A stretch of 64,000 nucleotides of DNA from Semisulcospira habei (GCA_036245525.1 BTPG01000001.1:220244320-220308319); one strand, 5' to 3'. Shown: positions 11,160-22,517, counted from the stretch's first letter. Numbers and translations: made by a program. The notes: generated by a model from the letters alone, not told the origin.

Positions 11160-11871
11160 TATTTGATATATCAGGTCGACTCCATTTACCCTATTATCAG
11201 TGTATTTTATATTTGCTATATAAGATCGGCTCCATTTGCTTTCATCCGTACTCATCAGACTGAAGACAGCTTGGGGATATAGCTAGTACCCCCTCATGGG
11301 CTTTCTTGCTCCTCTCTGTCCGTTTTCTCCATGTAAAATAGATTTGTACCAATATATGTCATTAAACAAAAGTGCACACAACTTTGGTTTAGGTGGTGCA
11401 ACAACCAGTTTTAGGAAACCAATAATTCAGAAAAAAATATTGAAAATACAAAAATATCACATTTAAAGAAATGTCTGCATGCGAAGCACACAGAGTGAAC
11501 TTTGAGTATTTCATTCAAAGAACATTCAACAGTCTAACCAGTTCACTGTAGTGATCACGACAAGGTCCTTTCGGTCCGAAACAGTAACGGTCAGGATAAT
11601 GAAATAAGTCTGTTTGCAGAGATTGGGTAACGGGAAGTTTCATCTTAGCATGGCCAGCTAGAGAAACATGCCTGGATTGTCTGTGATCTCATTTCTTGTA
11701 ATAGTCGTCGAGTTTTTGGCGGATACCATTGCCGGCACTCTTCCTGATCTCATTCGTACAATTCCCGTAAGATCAATGAGACACGCAACAGATTCTTTTG
11801 CTGGCTCCTGTTTTCTCTGTCGATGCTTTGTGAGTTACGAATTATACAGGCCATGCATCTCATCTGTATAA
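11160..11871. other. No gene seen
   Basis: AT-rich sequence without recognisable repeats or coding signals. Confidence 0.6.
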
Positions 11872-11952
11872 TTAACGCATTCAGAACGTCCTGCATTCGG
11901 ATACGGGGCCCTAAGCCACGTATCCGAATGCAGCACGTCCTGAATGAGTTAA
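11872..11952. mobile_element. Family D palindromic element, TTAA-flanked
   Basis: 81 bp with TTAA at both ends. Compared with the copy at 61254, the pair GCATTCGG/CCGAATGC replaces GTTTCCGG/CCGGAAGC, with mostly matched changes in both arms. Confidence 0.8.
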
Positions 11953-11965
11953 TACATTTACCGAA

Positions 11966-12057
11966 TTAACCCTTCGGCTGTCGGTAGCGCTTTCTCTCGA
12001 GGTGATTCCTGAAGGAATCACCTCGAGAAAAAGTGCTACCGACAGCAAAAATATTAA
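11966..12057. mobile_element. Family C palindromic element, TTAA-flanked
   Basis: A 92-bp unit. The left end TTAACCCTTCGGCTGTCGG and the arm centre GATTCCTGAAGGAATC form a strong hairpin, and the right end has TTAA. It lies only 13 bp from the family D element at 11872. Confidence 0.78.
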
Positions 12058-12173
12058 GCTTCACCCAGAGCCGTAACTTATAGAATTACAAAGCAGCACA
12101 CACTGTAGAGAAATTCTCTATAAAATAAAATTTAAAAAAAATTATAAAAAAGTAGAAGAAAAAAAGTAAAAGA

Positions 12174-12268
<95 letters not shown>
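12174..12268. repeat. (GA)n microsatellite with A-rich leader
   Basis: A pure GA tract preceded by about 50 bp of A-rich sequence. Confidence 0.95.
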
Positions 12269-12270
<2 letters not shown>

Positions 12271-12599
12271 ATCAAAAATACCATTGACCGCTTTCAGAAA
12301 TAATAGATTGCAGTTTTTACCAAACGATCATTTATTTTCGATCGATCTTCTTTTGATGACACGGGTTCTTCTCTCTTCTTGTTTCCCTGGGAAGAAACTG
12401 GATTCAAGGAGCACACAAATAATGTATTTATACATTATTTCCGTTATGAAATTGTCTATTGACCGAAATTCCTGTTGCTTCATCAGAGGACGAGATGAAA
12501 AGCCCATGCCACCAGCTATGGTTGAGATAGTTTTCCAGGATGTTTATTGACTTACAGCATCGCCATCTTTTCTTGCACTATCAAAATAGTGGCGCAAAG

Positions 12600-12701
12600 A
12601 GATCGATACACAGAACCTGTTTCGAATAGCCGCTTTTTTTTAGCTTAGACCCCCATTCATTTGGAGGCTAAGCGCTATATAAATGTACATTATTATTATT
12701 A
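12600..12701 (+). repeat. SINE- or LINE-like 3' end with (ATT)n tail
   Basis: A short stretch ending in GGCTAAGCGCTATATAAATG and then ATT repeats. A similar structure (GCGCTATTACAAGTACTC plus ATT repeats) occurs at 35740-35862. Inferred to be the 3' end of a short retroposon; the 5' limit is not visible. Confidence 0.45.
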
Positions 12702-12711
12702 TGCACTGGTC

Positions 12712-12915
12712 CTAAGCCATTCAGTGCCAGCTGACCCAGAAAGTGTTTCTGTTAATTCAACACAAAAACCCTAGCTGTCCTAGGAACATGGATTCAAAGT
12801 GGTGTCAGCAAGAGGCATAGATCCTCATGAGTCCCCGCAGTCGCGTGGGCTCATGAGGATCTAAACCTCTTGCGGTTGGGTGCTGTTCACATTTTCTCGG
12901 CCCTGAACGGGTTAA
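12712..12915. mobile_element. Family A palindromic element
   Basis: About 204 bp. The left end is CTAAGCCATTCAGTGCC (a decayed TTAA) and the right end is CCTGAACGGGTTAA. The hairpin core at 12808-12873 has 30-bp arms. Left of the core lies the family A flank with GTTAATTC and TCCTAGGAACATGGA. Confidence 0.75.
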
Positions 12916-13236
12916 ATTGCAGGATCACTCTCAAGAGAAGTCTTGAAGGGCCAAAAGCCCCAAAAGTGCCACCTGTCATTAAAGACCTTCATTCGTTATA
13001 GGTGGCTACAGCCACCTGAATGCTGTTCTTTGATGACAGTTGATGTCTCATAAGGATGTTCGCTGAGAACAGGTTTTGTTGTATCAAGAGTGTGGTATAG
13101 AAGAGGCTGAGACTATAAGTCGATACACTTGAAAAAAATTGGTTTTGGACCGTATCTTGTGGGCCATACCTTTTCATCGAGTGCAAGCATACGTAAAAGA
13201 AAGCGGTTTTTTCGCTGATATTGGGCAAGCATTCAC
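12916..13236. other. No gene seen
   Basis: Short unremarkable stretch between two palindromic elements. Confidence 0.5.
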
Positions 13237-13306
13237 TTAACATTTTTAGCCCCGGTCCCCTAACACAGGAGATGGCTTGACCATGATAATTCAAGGGTAG
13301 TGCCAG
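13237..13306. mobile_element. Family B palindromic element, left part, split by LTR element
   Basis: It begins with TTAACATTTTTAGCCCC and runs into the left hairpin arm, which stops at GCCAG (13302-13306). The rest resumes at 20551 and ends at TTAA 20697-20700. Removing the LTR element and one GCCAG gives a 215-bp unit, the normal family B length (214 bp). Confidence 0.85.
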
Positions 13307-14873
13307 TGTAACGACTGGTTTTCGTGTTGTATTGAATTAAATTGTTGTATGTATAAATACGTTTAGTCTAATGGAATGAGTGTGTGCGTGGCCTTTCTGA
13401 CAATCAGTATAAAGGTGGGTGTTCTAACTCTATACTCTTTCATCCACCACCACACACATGCTTACAACAAAGACAAAGGCTACACAGTTATCTCTTTGCC
13501 CTCTGTTCCGCTATTTCCCATACACTCATGAACATATACATTAAATCACTCAATTCACATCACCATATAAACAAGTTCACACCAATAATTAATAAGTGGC
13601 GTATAAGCTATGTATGAATTCGACGCTTACAGTCAATCGCTACCGCAGAAGTCGTTGTCTCTTTCTCGAGACGTCACTCGGCTCTTCTCTTCACACTAGT
13701 GTCGACACAGTCAATGATATCACATCGACGGCTTGACTTGACGGAGATTCCCGAACTGAACGGTAATAGTCAATGACAGTACTTACAGATTAGAATATTC
13801 CTAGGCGTGGAATTATCAACGACGCTAGGCGACATAGGCTACACTGGAGGAACACTGCATGTGGTCCTGTAGCTCAAATCTGTAGGCTTACTTCGTTACC
13901 GTTGCTGCACGTTTGCACCAGTGATGGTAGACGAAGGAAAGATGAAGGCGTGATGATGTCCGCATCCGGTCACGTAGACGATGCTATAAGGACAGCTTCA
14001 TCAGCCACATACCAGAGGAGTTCCGCTCCGTACCGGCCCGCTATATACAACATTTATACAATCATAAATTTTCTCTCTTATACTTAAAGAGTCTGTATGT
14101 GTCTTCGACACATTATAATTCAGAGTGCTGGAGATCATTTCCTTTGTAAAATGTCTTCTCTATGCCACCATACTACTACAGTCACTATTGTCACAATTCT
14201 TATGACAATTCCTATAGCCACTTTAACACTGTGCACACATTTTGCGTACCTACACACAATGAATTATGAGCCAAATATTACAATCACAGCTCACCTTCAA
14301 TTTATAACATTACTGCACATTCATTCATCATTAGGTATACCTAATTATACACTGAATTACCTTCCTATTTCAGTCCCACATTTTCACATATAAATAAATA
14401 CAACATGACATCCTAGTTATAACTATATCACATATAATAATTACATGACCAAACAAGTATTGACACGAGCCATCGCACTTCCTTCAAACATGGGCCCTTC
14501 TGCACTCTAGTCATAATAATTCATAAAAACAATACTTTCCCTTTTCGTATGAATAGCTTTACAGGTCATTATAAATACCGATAATAACAATAATAAATAC
14601 CTGTATTCTATATACAGCTATAGAATTCCCTAGAAGAATTCTTTCTCCGAGCACCAAGGAACACGTCCGCTCAACTCGGCTGATATGACATCTCTGACTA
14701 ACAACAGTTCACGATACAACACTGTCACTCCCACACGTAAACATTGCTCACCTCTACATTACCACACGTGAACATTGCTCACCTCTACATTACCTGTTGT
14801 AAACCTCCGGTCCAACTGCTAATGACGTCATAACGTCTTCCTACCCAAACATGTACGAAAGGCGTTCGTTACA
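13307..14873 (-). repeat. 3' LTR
   Basis: A 1567-bp terminal repeat aligned along its whole length with 18971-20550. It starts TGTAACGACTGG and ends GCGTTCGTTACA on the plus strand. It is 13 bp shorter than the partner because of small indels. Confidence 0.93.
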
Positions 14874-14887
14874 CTACCCCCCCTCCC
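14874..14887 (-). other. Polypurine tract
   Basis: Next to the 3' LTR, the minus strand reads GGGAGGGGGGTAG, the expected plus-strand primer of an LTR retrotransposon. Confidence 0.75.
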
Positions 14888-15090
14888 AACGAAAAAAAGA
14901 ACCGACCGAGGGTCTTTTTTACAAGTTCGGAGGATAATGTCAAAACACAGCAACGACCGCGAAACCTTGATATATGGAACCGATTGATCACGATCAGCGC
15001 GTGACAACAGATCCGCGAACACATTCTGTGTACCTGGAAGTGGTTCAAGATTGAATCTAAACTCTTGTAAGGACAATGACCAACAGCAGC
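14888..15090 (-). pseudogene. RNase H C-terminal remnant (downstream of integrase)
   Basis: The minus-strand frame gives WSLSLQEFRFNLEPLPG and then TQNVFADLLSRADRD, the characteristic end of a gypsy RNase H (the LQEF..PG.NV.AD.LSR pattern). It lies directly after the integrase C-terminus, with no RT or RNase H core between, so a deletion joined the two at about 15085-15125. The remnant reads on into the polypurine tract and LTR. Confidence 0.8.
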
Positions 15091-15091
15091 A

Positions 15092-16321
15092 TCAATACGA
15101 CGAAGATATCGTTTGAGCATGTTTGCATGGAAAATCTTTCGGTTTGCCTTTCACAAGGATCCTATAGTCTGGATGAAGATATTCCTGCACAAAATAAGGA
15201 CCTGACCATGTCATAGGAAGTTTGTTAGAGTCAGTGGGGAGAAGAACGAGTACCTCATCATGAACAGAAAAAGTTCGTGCCTTTGCACGACGGTCAAAGT
15301 ACCTCTTGTTCTTGACAGACGAATCTGCAGAGTTTTGTGAAGCAATTTCACCCATTTCAGAAATAATATTCTTCAAGTCAAAGAGATAAGTGTACAATGG
15401 TTTTGCTGATGTATCACTAGAGTTGTGATCTTCGGTCCAGAAATCAGCAATGAGAGAAATGGGACCTCTCGGTTTGCGACCGAACATCAGTTCGAAAGGA
15501 CTGAAACCTGTACTCTCTGACGGCAATTCTCTACATGCGAAGAGCAATGCAGGAAGATATCGATGCCAAGCTTTTGGTTGAGAATGAACAACCTTCCGAA
15601 GCATAGATTTCAAAGTGCCATGAAACCGTTCAACAGTACCGTTTGCTTGAGGATGGTAGGGAGAAGTACGTATGGCTTGAGTACCACACAAAGCATGAAA
15701 CTGTTTCATCAAATCTGAGTTAAACTGAGAACCTTGATCTGACAGAATATCCCTGGGAAAACCTAATCTTGAAAAAATACTCATCAAAGCTTCAGCAACT
15801 GCAACAGAAGAAATATCCTTCATAGGAACAGCCTCCGGAAACCTAGTAGCTAAGTCAATCAAAGTCAGAATATATCTGTGACCTTCAACAGATGGAGGAG
15901 ACAAAGGCCCAACGAGATCAATAGCGACCCTCTCGAATGGAGTCGAGATAAGAGGCATAGTCGCCAAAGGAACAGGGGGAACTTTCCCTTTTGAAATTGT
16001 TTTCTGGCAAATGTCACAAGTGTGAACATAAGTACTCACATCAGCAGAAACACCAGGCCAAAAGAATTGGGATAGAATCCTAGTCAGAGTTCTACGAACT
16101 CCACAATGACCAGCCAAAAGTTGATCATGCGCAGCAATCATGACTGAAGTACGAAGTTTTTCTGGAACAACCTTATGCAAAATATCCTTGGATTTCTGAT
16201 ACCTCCTGTACAAAATATCATCTTTAAAATAGAAAGTATAAGTAGCAGAACCAACAACCTTTTCTTCACCTGAGGCAGCTAACTTAAAACAACCTTGCAA
16301 AGTAGCATCACCTTTCTGCAA
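15092..16321 (-). pseudogene. Integrase domain of the LTR retrotransposon
   Basis: The integrase inserts element DNA. The zinc-binding HHCC motif is visible (H and H in HDQLLAGHCG, CxxC in CDIC). The DDE core has AIDLVGPL (first Asp), LSDQGSQFNS (second Asp) and HPQANGTVERFHGTLKSML (Glu). A GPY/F-like C-terminal part (WSGPYFVQEY) precedes the stop. The upstream link to the protease is shifted by one base near 16320. The C-terminus is truncated by the RT/RNase H deletion. Confidence 0.9.
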
Positions 16322-16869
16322 CTGATGAGTTCAGCACGAGTGACCTTCAAATCATCGCACACAGTGACAAGAGGTCTGTGCGGGAGACCTTGCTTCCTAG
16401 CCTGAGCACGAGTAGTGACAGCAGCAACAGGGACCTCATCAGCAGCAGCAGCAACTTGGGTATCTTGGGTCTGCTGGACAATCAAACCTGGAATATTTCC
16501 TACAATCAAGTCAGCAACTGGATCCTCAAGAACACAACAAACCAACTCTCCAGCAAAATATGGACAAGAAACAACTTTAGCCTGCTGGTAAATGTTGATC
16601 TCTCCACCAAAAGTTTTACAACGGACAGTACCTGGTACATACTGTTCATCAGAAACCAAACGTTTTCGAACACCACAAATGGTAGCGCCTGTGTCTCGCA
16701 GAACTGAGCAAGCAGTAGAATTTACAGAACCAACTTCTAAATGCAAGTAACCAGCTGTCTGATCAAAAATAGAGCAAACAACTTCAGAGTCTACAGGGAC
16801 AACTGCACAACCTGAGCTTGAGTTATTTTTATCATCTGAAACTGGTTTTTTTTCACAACAAAGGGACAA
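16279..16869 (-). pseudogene. Retropepsin-like protease region
   Basis: The aspartic protease motif VLRDTGATICGV lies near residue 55 of the open frame, with a downstream ADLIVGN block, as in gypsy proteases. A TTRAQARKQG linker follows and leads into the integrase in another frame. This part lies in the -1 frame relative to gag and is entered at the slippery site 16845-16851. Confidence 0.87.
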
Positions 16870-18101
16870 GTTTTTCTAGTATGACCACCAATGTTGCAAA
16901 CAGGGCAAGGGTTTTGACTGTTTCGAAGAGGACATTGCCTGGGACCATGACCTTTACCATCACAAAGAGGGCAAGTATCAAAATTGGTGTAAAATGAACC
17001 ACCTCCACGTCCACGTCTCAAAGATCCCCGAGTCTGATCAAAATGACCTTCGACCTTTTGGTTCGAAACTGAGGGTGTTTGGTCTGTCTTTTGAAAACCA
17101 CCACGATTTCTCCAATAGCCGCGACCTCGATAGTTCGAGTAACCACCGCGAGAATCTGCAGAGCCAGCAACAGCTTGTGACTCTTCAGCTACATCAACTG
17201 ACCCTACTGAACCGAAAACTGTAGCAGCCGATTTGCGTGCCAAGTTCTTTCCGGGACGAGCAAGACGATAACTTTCAGCGGTTTTAACCATATCATCCAA
17301 TGTGACAAGTCCACGCTCGCGAATGAAAGTAACAAGATCCTGTGACACACATTCTAGAAACTGCTCACTTAACACAAGATCCATAATTCCTTGCATGTTT
17401 CTAGTAACACCGGACAAAGCTATCCATCGATCAAACAATCTGTTCAGCTCAATACCAAACGTTTGGAAAGGTTCGTTCGAGTCTGGTCGGACTTCACGGA
17501 ACTTCTTGCGAAAACCTTCTGCAGTACACTGGAACTTCTTAAGCAAATTGTCCTTCAATGTTGGATAATCTACAGGACCATGAGCAGCAAGACTATGGTA
17601 TAAGTTCAATGCGTTACCTTCTAACAAAGCTGAAAGAAATGTAACCCATTTGTCACTATCCCAGCCAAGGGCTGTAGCATGAGTCTCAAAACGAAAAAGG
17701 TATGAATCTATATCATCTTGTCTTTCTTTGAAAAGAGGCAACTTGGGGTAAACAGGTCTAGCACCAAAAGAATTACTATTTCGACCTCTGTTTTCATGAC
17801 CAGCATCTTGTTCCTCAAGTCTATGTTCAAAACGTAACTCAAGTTCCTTTTGTTTTGTTTTCTCTCTTTCCAGTTCTAATGCTAACTGAACATCTGCTTG
17901 TTTATTTGCTAATTCAACTTCCAATTTTTTCTGTCTTGTTTCTTCTTCCAATTTTTTTTCATCCCTCAATCTTTGTCTCTCAAGACGATCAAAACAATCC
18001 TGTACATATTTTCCACGTTCCTTATCAGGGATACCCAAAGTTGTAGCTTGAGCAATAAAAGATTGGAACAACTTATCATAATCAGACATGGCTAAGTGCA
18101 A
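16791..18101 (-). CDS. Gag polyprotein of the LTR retrotransposon
   Basis: 436 residues, open. The N-terminal part has a long charged coiled-coil-like stretch rich in Glu, Lys and Arg (residues 35-100). It is followed by a capsid-like helical domain with YLFRFETHATALGW, a Gly/Arg-rich stretch and two zinc knuckles, CPLCDGKGHGPRQC and CPVCNIGGHTRKTC. It packages element RNA. The start Met is the first in-frame ATG after the untranslated leader. Confidence 0.9.
   Translation of the reverse strand: MHLAMSDYDKLFQSFIAQATTLGIPDKERGKYVQDCFDRLERQRLRDEKKLEEETRQKKLEVELANKQADVQLALELEREKTKQKELELRFEHRLEEQDAGHENRGRNSNSFGARPVYPKLPLFKERQDDIDSYLFRFETHATALGWDSDKWVTFLSALLEGNALNLYHSLAAHGPVDYPTLKDNLLKKFQCTAEGFRKKFREVRPDSNEPFQTFGIELNRLFDRWIALSGVTRNMQGIMDLVLSEQFLECVSQDLVTFIRERGLVTLDDMVKTAESYRLARPGKNLARKSAATVFGSVGSVDVAEESQAVAGSADSRGGYSNYRGRGYWRNRGGFQKTDQTPSVSNQKVEGHFDQTRGSLRRGRGGGSFYTNFDTCPLCDGKGHGPRQCPLRNSQNPCPVCNIGGHTRKTCPFVVKKNQFQMIKITQAQVVQLSL
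16845..16851 (-). promoter_or_regulatory. Likely -1 ribosomal frameshift site (A AAA AAC)
   Basis: The gag frame reads AAA AAA AAC just after the second zinc knuckle, which matches the X XXY YYZ slippery pattern. Slipping back by one base here leads straight into the open protease frame. The adenine run is 8 long, so length variation is possible. Confidence 0.6.
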
Positions 18102-18970
18102 TGTAGATCAACAAACAAAAAAATATTTACTATAAAAGTATCAAAATGTTTAAACAAGAAATCAGTAAAGTACTAAAGTGTCAACAATGAAATGGCAAAA
18201 TGCAAACAATCACAACACTATAAATTGTTCTATAAACCTTATGAAACAATTAAATTTCTTCAAAAGTAAATTACCAAGTTATTAAATAAAAAATTATGAA
18301 ATGAGAAAAACAATTAACTCTCAACACTATAATCACTAATACTAAATACTACTATAATACCAAGTTTACGGCCAAAGGGAAATAAACCCAACAAAGTCTT
18401 ATCAAACAAGAATGAACCAAAGAAAACAATCTGTGAACAACTAAACCAAATCAAAGGAAACAATGTAACAAAATAACCAATTATAACCACATACATAAAT
18501 AGAAAAAATAAAACATCAAAATCAGTGCAAATCAAACAATAAATAAACAAAATAAATTAAATTAAATGGGTTGAAATCCTAACACTATAACCTACTTAAA
18601 ATAAGGGCAAAGAGAACATACACACAAACACACGCATGAAAGGACAGGACCCTACAACAGCAAAGAACTAGCAAAACAAATACAATCCCACTAACAGAAG
18701 AATAGAGCTGAAAAAGAGAATAGCAACCCACAGACAGAAAAAGAGCTAAATCCTTAGTGCCCAGAAACTGTACACAGGCACAGCCGTTACACTGGAGACG
18801 GCATATGTCACACAAAACAACACATCCCAGTCATACACAATATAACAAGATTTTCAAAAGAATAAGCCCACTAGTCTATCTATATAAATCTATAATAACT
18901 AGTGGTGCCCTCACTGAATATAAATATGTATGATTTAACGCTAACACAGAGAAAGTCTAGGGTCACCAAA
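18102..18970 (-). other. 5' leader of the LTR element, with primer-binding site
   Basis: An 870-bp AT-rich untranslated leader. Next to the 5' LTR, the minus strand reads TTTGGTGACCC (18960-18970). A TGG start is typical of a tRNA primer-binding site; a match to tRNA-Trp is suggested by the first nine bases only. Confidence 0.55.
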
Positions 18971-20550
18971 TGTAACGAAGTGTTTTCGTGTTGTATTGAA
19001 TTAAATTGTTATATGTATAAATACGTTTAGTCTAATGGAATGAGTGTGTGCGTGGCCTTTCTGACAATCAGTATAAAGGAGGGTGTTCTAACTCTGTTTA
19101 CTATACTCTTTCATCCACCACCACACACATGCTTACAACAAAGACAAAGGCTACACAGTTATCTCTCTTTGCCCTCTGTTCCGCTATTTCCCATACACTC
19201 ATGAACATATACATTAAATCACTCAATTCACATCACCATATAAACAAGTTCACACCAATAATTAATAAGTGGCGTATAAGCTATGTATGAATTCGACGCT
19301 TACAGTCAATCGCTACCGCAGAAGTCGTTGTCTCTTTCTCGAGACGTCACTCGGCTCTTCTCTTCACACTAGTGTCGAGACAGTCAATGATATCACATCG
19401 ACGGCTTGACTTGACGGAGATTCCCGAACTGAACGGTAATAGTCAATGACAGTACTTACAGATTAGAATATTCCTAGGCGTGGAATTATCAACGACGCTA
19501 GGCGACATAGGCTTCACTGGAGGAACACTGCATATGGTCCTGTAGCTCAAATCTGTAGGCTTACTTCGTTACCGTTGCTGCACGTTTGCACCAGTGATGG
19601 TAGACGAAGGAAAGATGAAGGCGTGATGATGTCCGCATCCGGTCACGTAGACGATGCTATAAGGACAGCTTCATCAGCCACATGCCAGAGGAGTTCCGCT
19701 CCGTACCGGCCCGCTGTATACAACATTTATACACTCGTAAATTTTCGCTCTTATACTTAAAGAGTCTGTATGTGTCTTCGACACATTATTATAATTCAGA
19801 GTGCTGGAGATCATTTCCTTTGTAAAATGTCTTCTCTATGCCACCATACTACTACAGTCACTATTGTCACAATTTTTATGACAATTCCTATAGCCACTTT
19901 AACACTGTGCACACATTTTGCGTACCTACACACAATGAATTATGAGCCAAATATTACAATCACAGCTCAACTTCAATTCATAACATATTACTGCACATTC
20001 ATTCACCATTAGGTATACCTAATTATACACTGAATTACCTTCCTATTTCAGTCCCACATTTTCACATATAAATAAATACAACATGACATCCTAGTTATAA
20101 ACTATATCACATAATAATTACATGATCAAACAAGTATTGACACGAGCCATCACACTTCCTTCAAACATGGGCCCTTCTGCACTCTAGTCATAATAATTCA
20201 TAAAAGCAATACTTTCCCTTTTCGTATGAATAGCTTTACAGGTCATTATAAATACCGATAATAACAATAATAAATACCTGTATTCTATATACAGCTATAG
20301 AATTCCCTAGAAGAATTCTTTCTCCGAGCACCAACGAACACGTCCGCTCAACTCGGCTGATATGACATCTCTGACTAACAACAGTTCACGATACAACACT
20401 GTCACTCCCACACGTGAACATTGCTCACCTCTACATTACCATACGTGAACATTGCTCACCTCTACATTACCTGTTGTAAACCTCCGGTCCAACTGCTAAT
20501 GACGTCATAACGTCTTCCTACCCAAACATGTACGAAAGGCGTTCGTTACA
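18971..20550 (-). repeat. 5' LTR
   Basis: A 1580-bp copy of the LTR. It starts TGTAACGAAGTG and ends GCGTTCGTTACA on the plus strand. It should carry the element promoter; I could not place a TATA box with confidence. Confidence 0.93.
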
Positions 20551-20700
20551 GCCAGATTAGCTTTGGCGCCTTCAGGCGCCAAGCTAATCTGGCACTACCC
20601 TTGAATTATCATGGTCAAGCCATCTCCTGCAACTGGTACATAGTCGTTGGGCAACACCTCCAAAATTTGAGAAACGGGACCTTGGGGCTAAAAGGGTTAA
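20551..20700. mobile_element. Family B palindromic element, right part
   Basis: It starts with the duplicated GCCAG, finishes the hairpin (GGCGCC...GGCGCC centre) and ends GGGGCTAAAAGGGTTAA. It is the continuation of 13237-13306. Confidence 0.85.
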
Positions 20701-20859
20701 CTGAGGCAATTTGTCGTTGAATAACATCGCGTTAGTTACATTGATCGTCACTTTTGTGCTAGTCTGTGATATTAGACCATGCGTTAATGGGTTATAGGTC
20801 AAAAGGACCAGACCAGCACATGACGTGTTCTATCGCCGAATTGAGTTTATTTGTTTATT

Positions 20860-21093
20860 TCTTGGTTCTTTCTTTCATCCTTTCTTAGTTGCTTTCTTCC
20901 TTCGTTTTACAACTCTTTCTTTCTTTCTCTTTCTTTTGTTGTTGTTGCGTTCTTTCATTACTTCTTTCTTTCTTTGTTTTATTCGTTTTTTGTCTTGTCT
21001 TGTCTTGTCTGTCTTCTTTTTTCGTTACCTCTCCTTGTTCTGTTATTTTATCTTTTGGGGGAGGGGGGTGGGGTGGGGTGGGGTGGGGGGGCG
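20860..21093. repeat. Pyrimidine-rich low complexity, then G-rich tract
   Basis: CTTT-rich sequence to about 21050, then GGGGTGGGGTGGGGTGGGG near 21065-21090, which could form a G-quadruplex. Open frames across this stretch are composition artefacts. Confidence 0.8.
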
Positions 21094-21397
21094 GATTGCT
21101 AAAACTCTATTTGCATTTAGAACGCTTTTACATGGCCAGACTTAGGTGACTGCGTAAGATATCTTTCACGTGTACTGCTGCTGCTTGTAGGGATGTAACC
21201 GATAGTTGCATTGTGCGCATGGAGAGCCAGGTGCCATGATTGAACTGTATGCTTTGTAGTCAATTAATTAGTATCTCTCGCAGACGGTCCCTGACCACCG
21301 TTGCGTGCCATCTGTAGATCCTCGCTTCAACAGCCGAACCGGTTCCTGGACTCTCTAGACAATTCTCGCAGGGGACGTATCGACTATGATAGGTCAA

Positions 21398-21452
21398 AGG
21401 TAGTGCCTGATTAGCTTGGCGTCTTAAGGCACCAAGTTAATCAAGCACTACA
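21398..21452. repeat. Family B hairpin fragment
   Basis: GGTAGTGCCTGATTAGCTTG pairs with a degraded right arm ending AAGCACTACAC. No TTAA ends. Confidence 0.5.
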
Positions 21453-21744
21453 CTTCAGGCAATTCCTCTCAAGTTCTATGAGTCGATCCATCAGGAAGTG
21501 TATGAATTGGTGGGGGATACTGGGGTACGGTTACCAAGTGCGAAGATTCACAGCGTTATTAGCACTGACAGACACTATCCAAAACTCCACCGCATCTTTC
21601 CGTGCCACGCCACTCTGTTTTTACATCACATTTCGCCACCCTTTCAGACGGTGCATAACCACGGGCACACCGCGTATTCTGCTTCGTTTGTGCGCATGGG
21701 GCCAGTCCATCGCGCATCACCTCAGAATAAACACGATTCAGCCG

Positions 21745-21879
21745 TGAACCCTTTGGCTGTTGATAGCGCGTTTTGCCGACTGACGTCACCAGAAAGCACT
21801 GCCCACAGCGCATTTTGTCGAGGTGATACTTGTTGGAATCACTCTCGACAAAAACCGCTACCGACAGTCAAAGGGTTAA
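21745..21879. mobile_element. Family C element, enlarged
   Basis: The left end is TGAACCCTTTGGCTGTTG and the right end is CAGTCAAAGGGTTAA. The inner arm is repeated (two AGCGC/TTTTGTCGA-like blocks), making it 135 bp and not 92. Confidence 0.6.
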
Positions 21880-22191
21880 ACGTGAAAGCAGCAGGAGCTG
21901 GATCGAACACCATAGATCAAACGTGGTGTCTGCAGTTTGGCACTGTTGAATACAGGGACTCTTCCACGGGAATCTGAATGAGCCCAGTGCGCAATGTATT
22001 CGGCTATATGTGGTCGATAATTGTTGAAAAAGCTACCAGCAGAACACTTTGTCCTAGTTTCATGTTCAACGTTCATATATCCCATGCTCGAACATGGTAT
22101 CGCAATCAAAACCCAATTTTTATCATGAATGGAAAGGGATGTGCTGTATTGATCATAATGTGTCTTCTCAGTGGTTCTTGATTTTGAACCA

Positions 22192-22412
22192 TTAACTCCT
22201 TAACTGCCGGGACAAGGCGAGCGCTACCCAGCTGCAAGAGACATAAACCCTCATGAGCCCCCGCAGTTGCGGGGGCTCATGAGGGTTTATGTCTCTTGTT
22301 AGTCCTATGTTAGTTGTGGTCCCATATAGGTTTTTTCACGTGAATGTCGGTGAGCGCCGGGTGCAGTGGTTTTAGACGCAAAATGCGTGATCACTGGCAG
22401 CGAGGGGGTTAA
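22192..22412. mobile_element. Family A palindromic element, TTAA-flanked
   Basis: 221 bp with TTAA at both ends; the hairpin core is 22234-22298 and nearly perfect. Relative to other copies, the arms carry matched changes (AAACCCTC against GAGGGTTT). Confidence 0.8.
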
Positions 22413-22517
22413 GTAACAGACCGACTAGCACGTGTATTAATCAAGCTGTCTTTTGCACATAATTGAACAGGTTCGATTTTATTTTCAGTTCAGAACGGTT
22501 CAGAATGGTTCAAGGAG

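Larger units (their letters stand above)
13307..20550 (-). mobile_element. Gypsy-type LTR retrotransposon, Gmr1-like order, RT deleted
   Basis: A 7.2 kb element with two LTRs (13307-14873 and 18971-20550), both TGTAACG...CGTTACA, and 5-bp target duplications GCCAG at 13302-13306 and 20551-20555. The minus-strand order is gag, protease, integrase, then the tail end of an RNase H. In most gypsy elements the integrase is last; integrase ahead of RT/RNase H is the known hallmark of Gmr1-like elements. Most RT and RNase H sequence is absent, so this copy is an internal-deletion derivative. The LTRs are very similar, with scattered substitutions and small indels, so the insertion is fairly recent. 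Confidence 0.9.

Noticed and set aside
13384..14393. Open frames inside the LTR (also repeated at 19048-20012)
   Set aside because: They are duplicated only because the LTR is duplicated; no known protein feature.
20825..21149. Hydrophobic Phe/Leu/Ser-rich open frames that look like membrane proteins
   Set aside because: They come from CTTT-rich low-complexity DNA.
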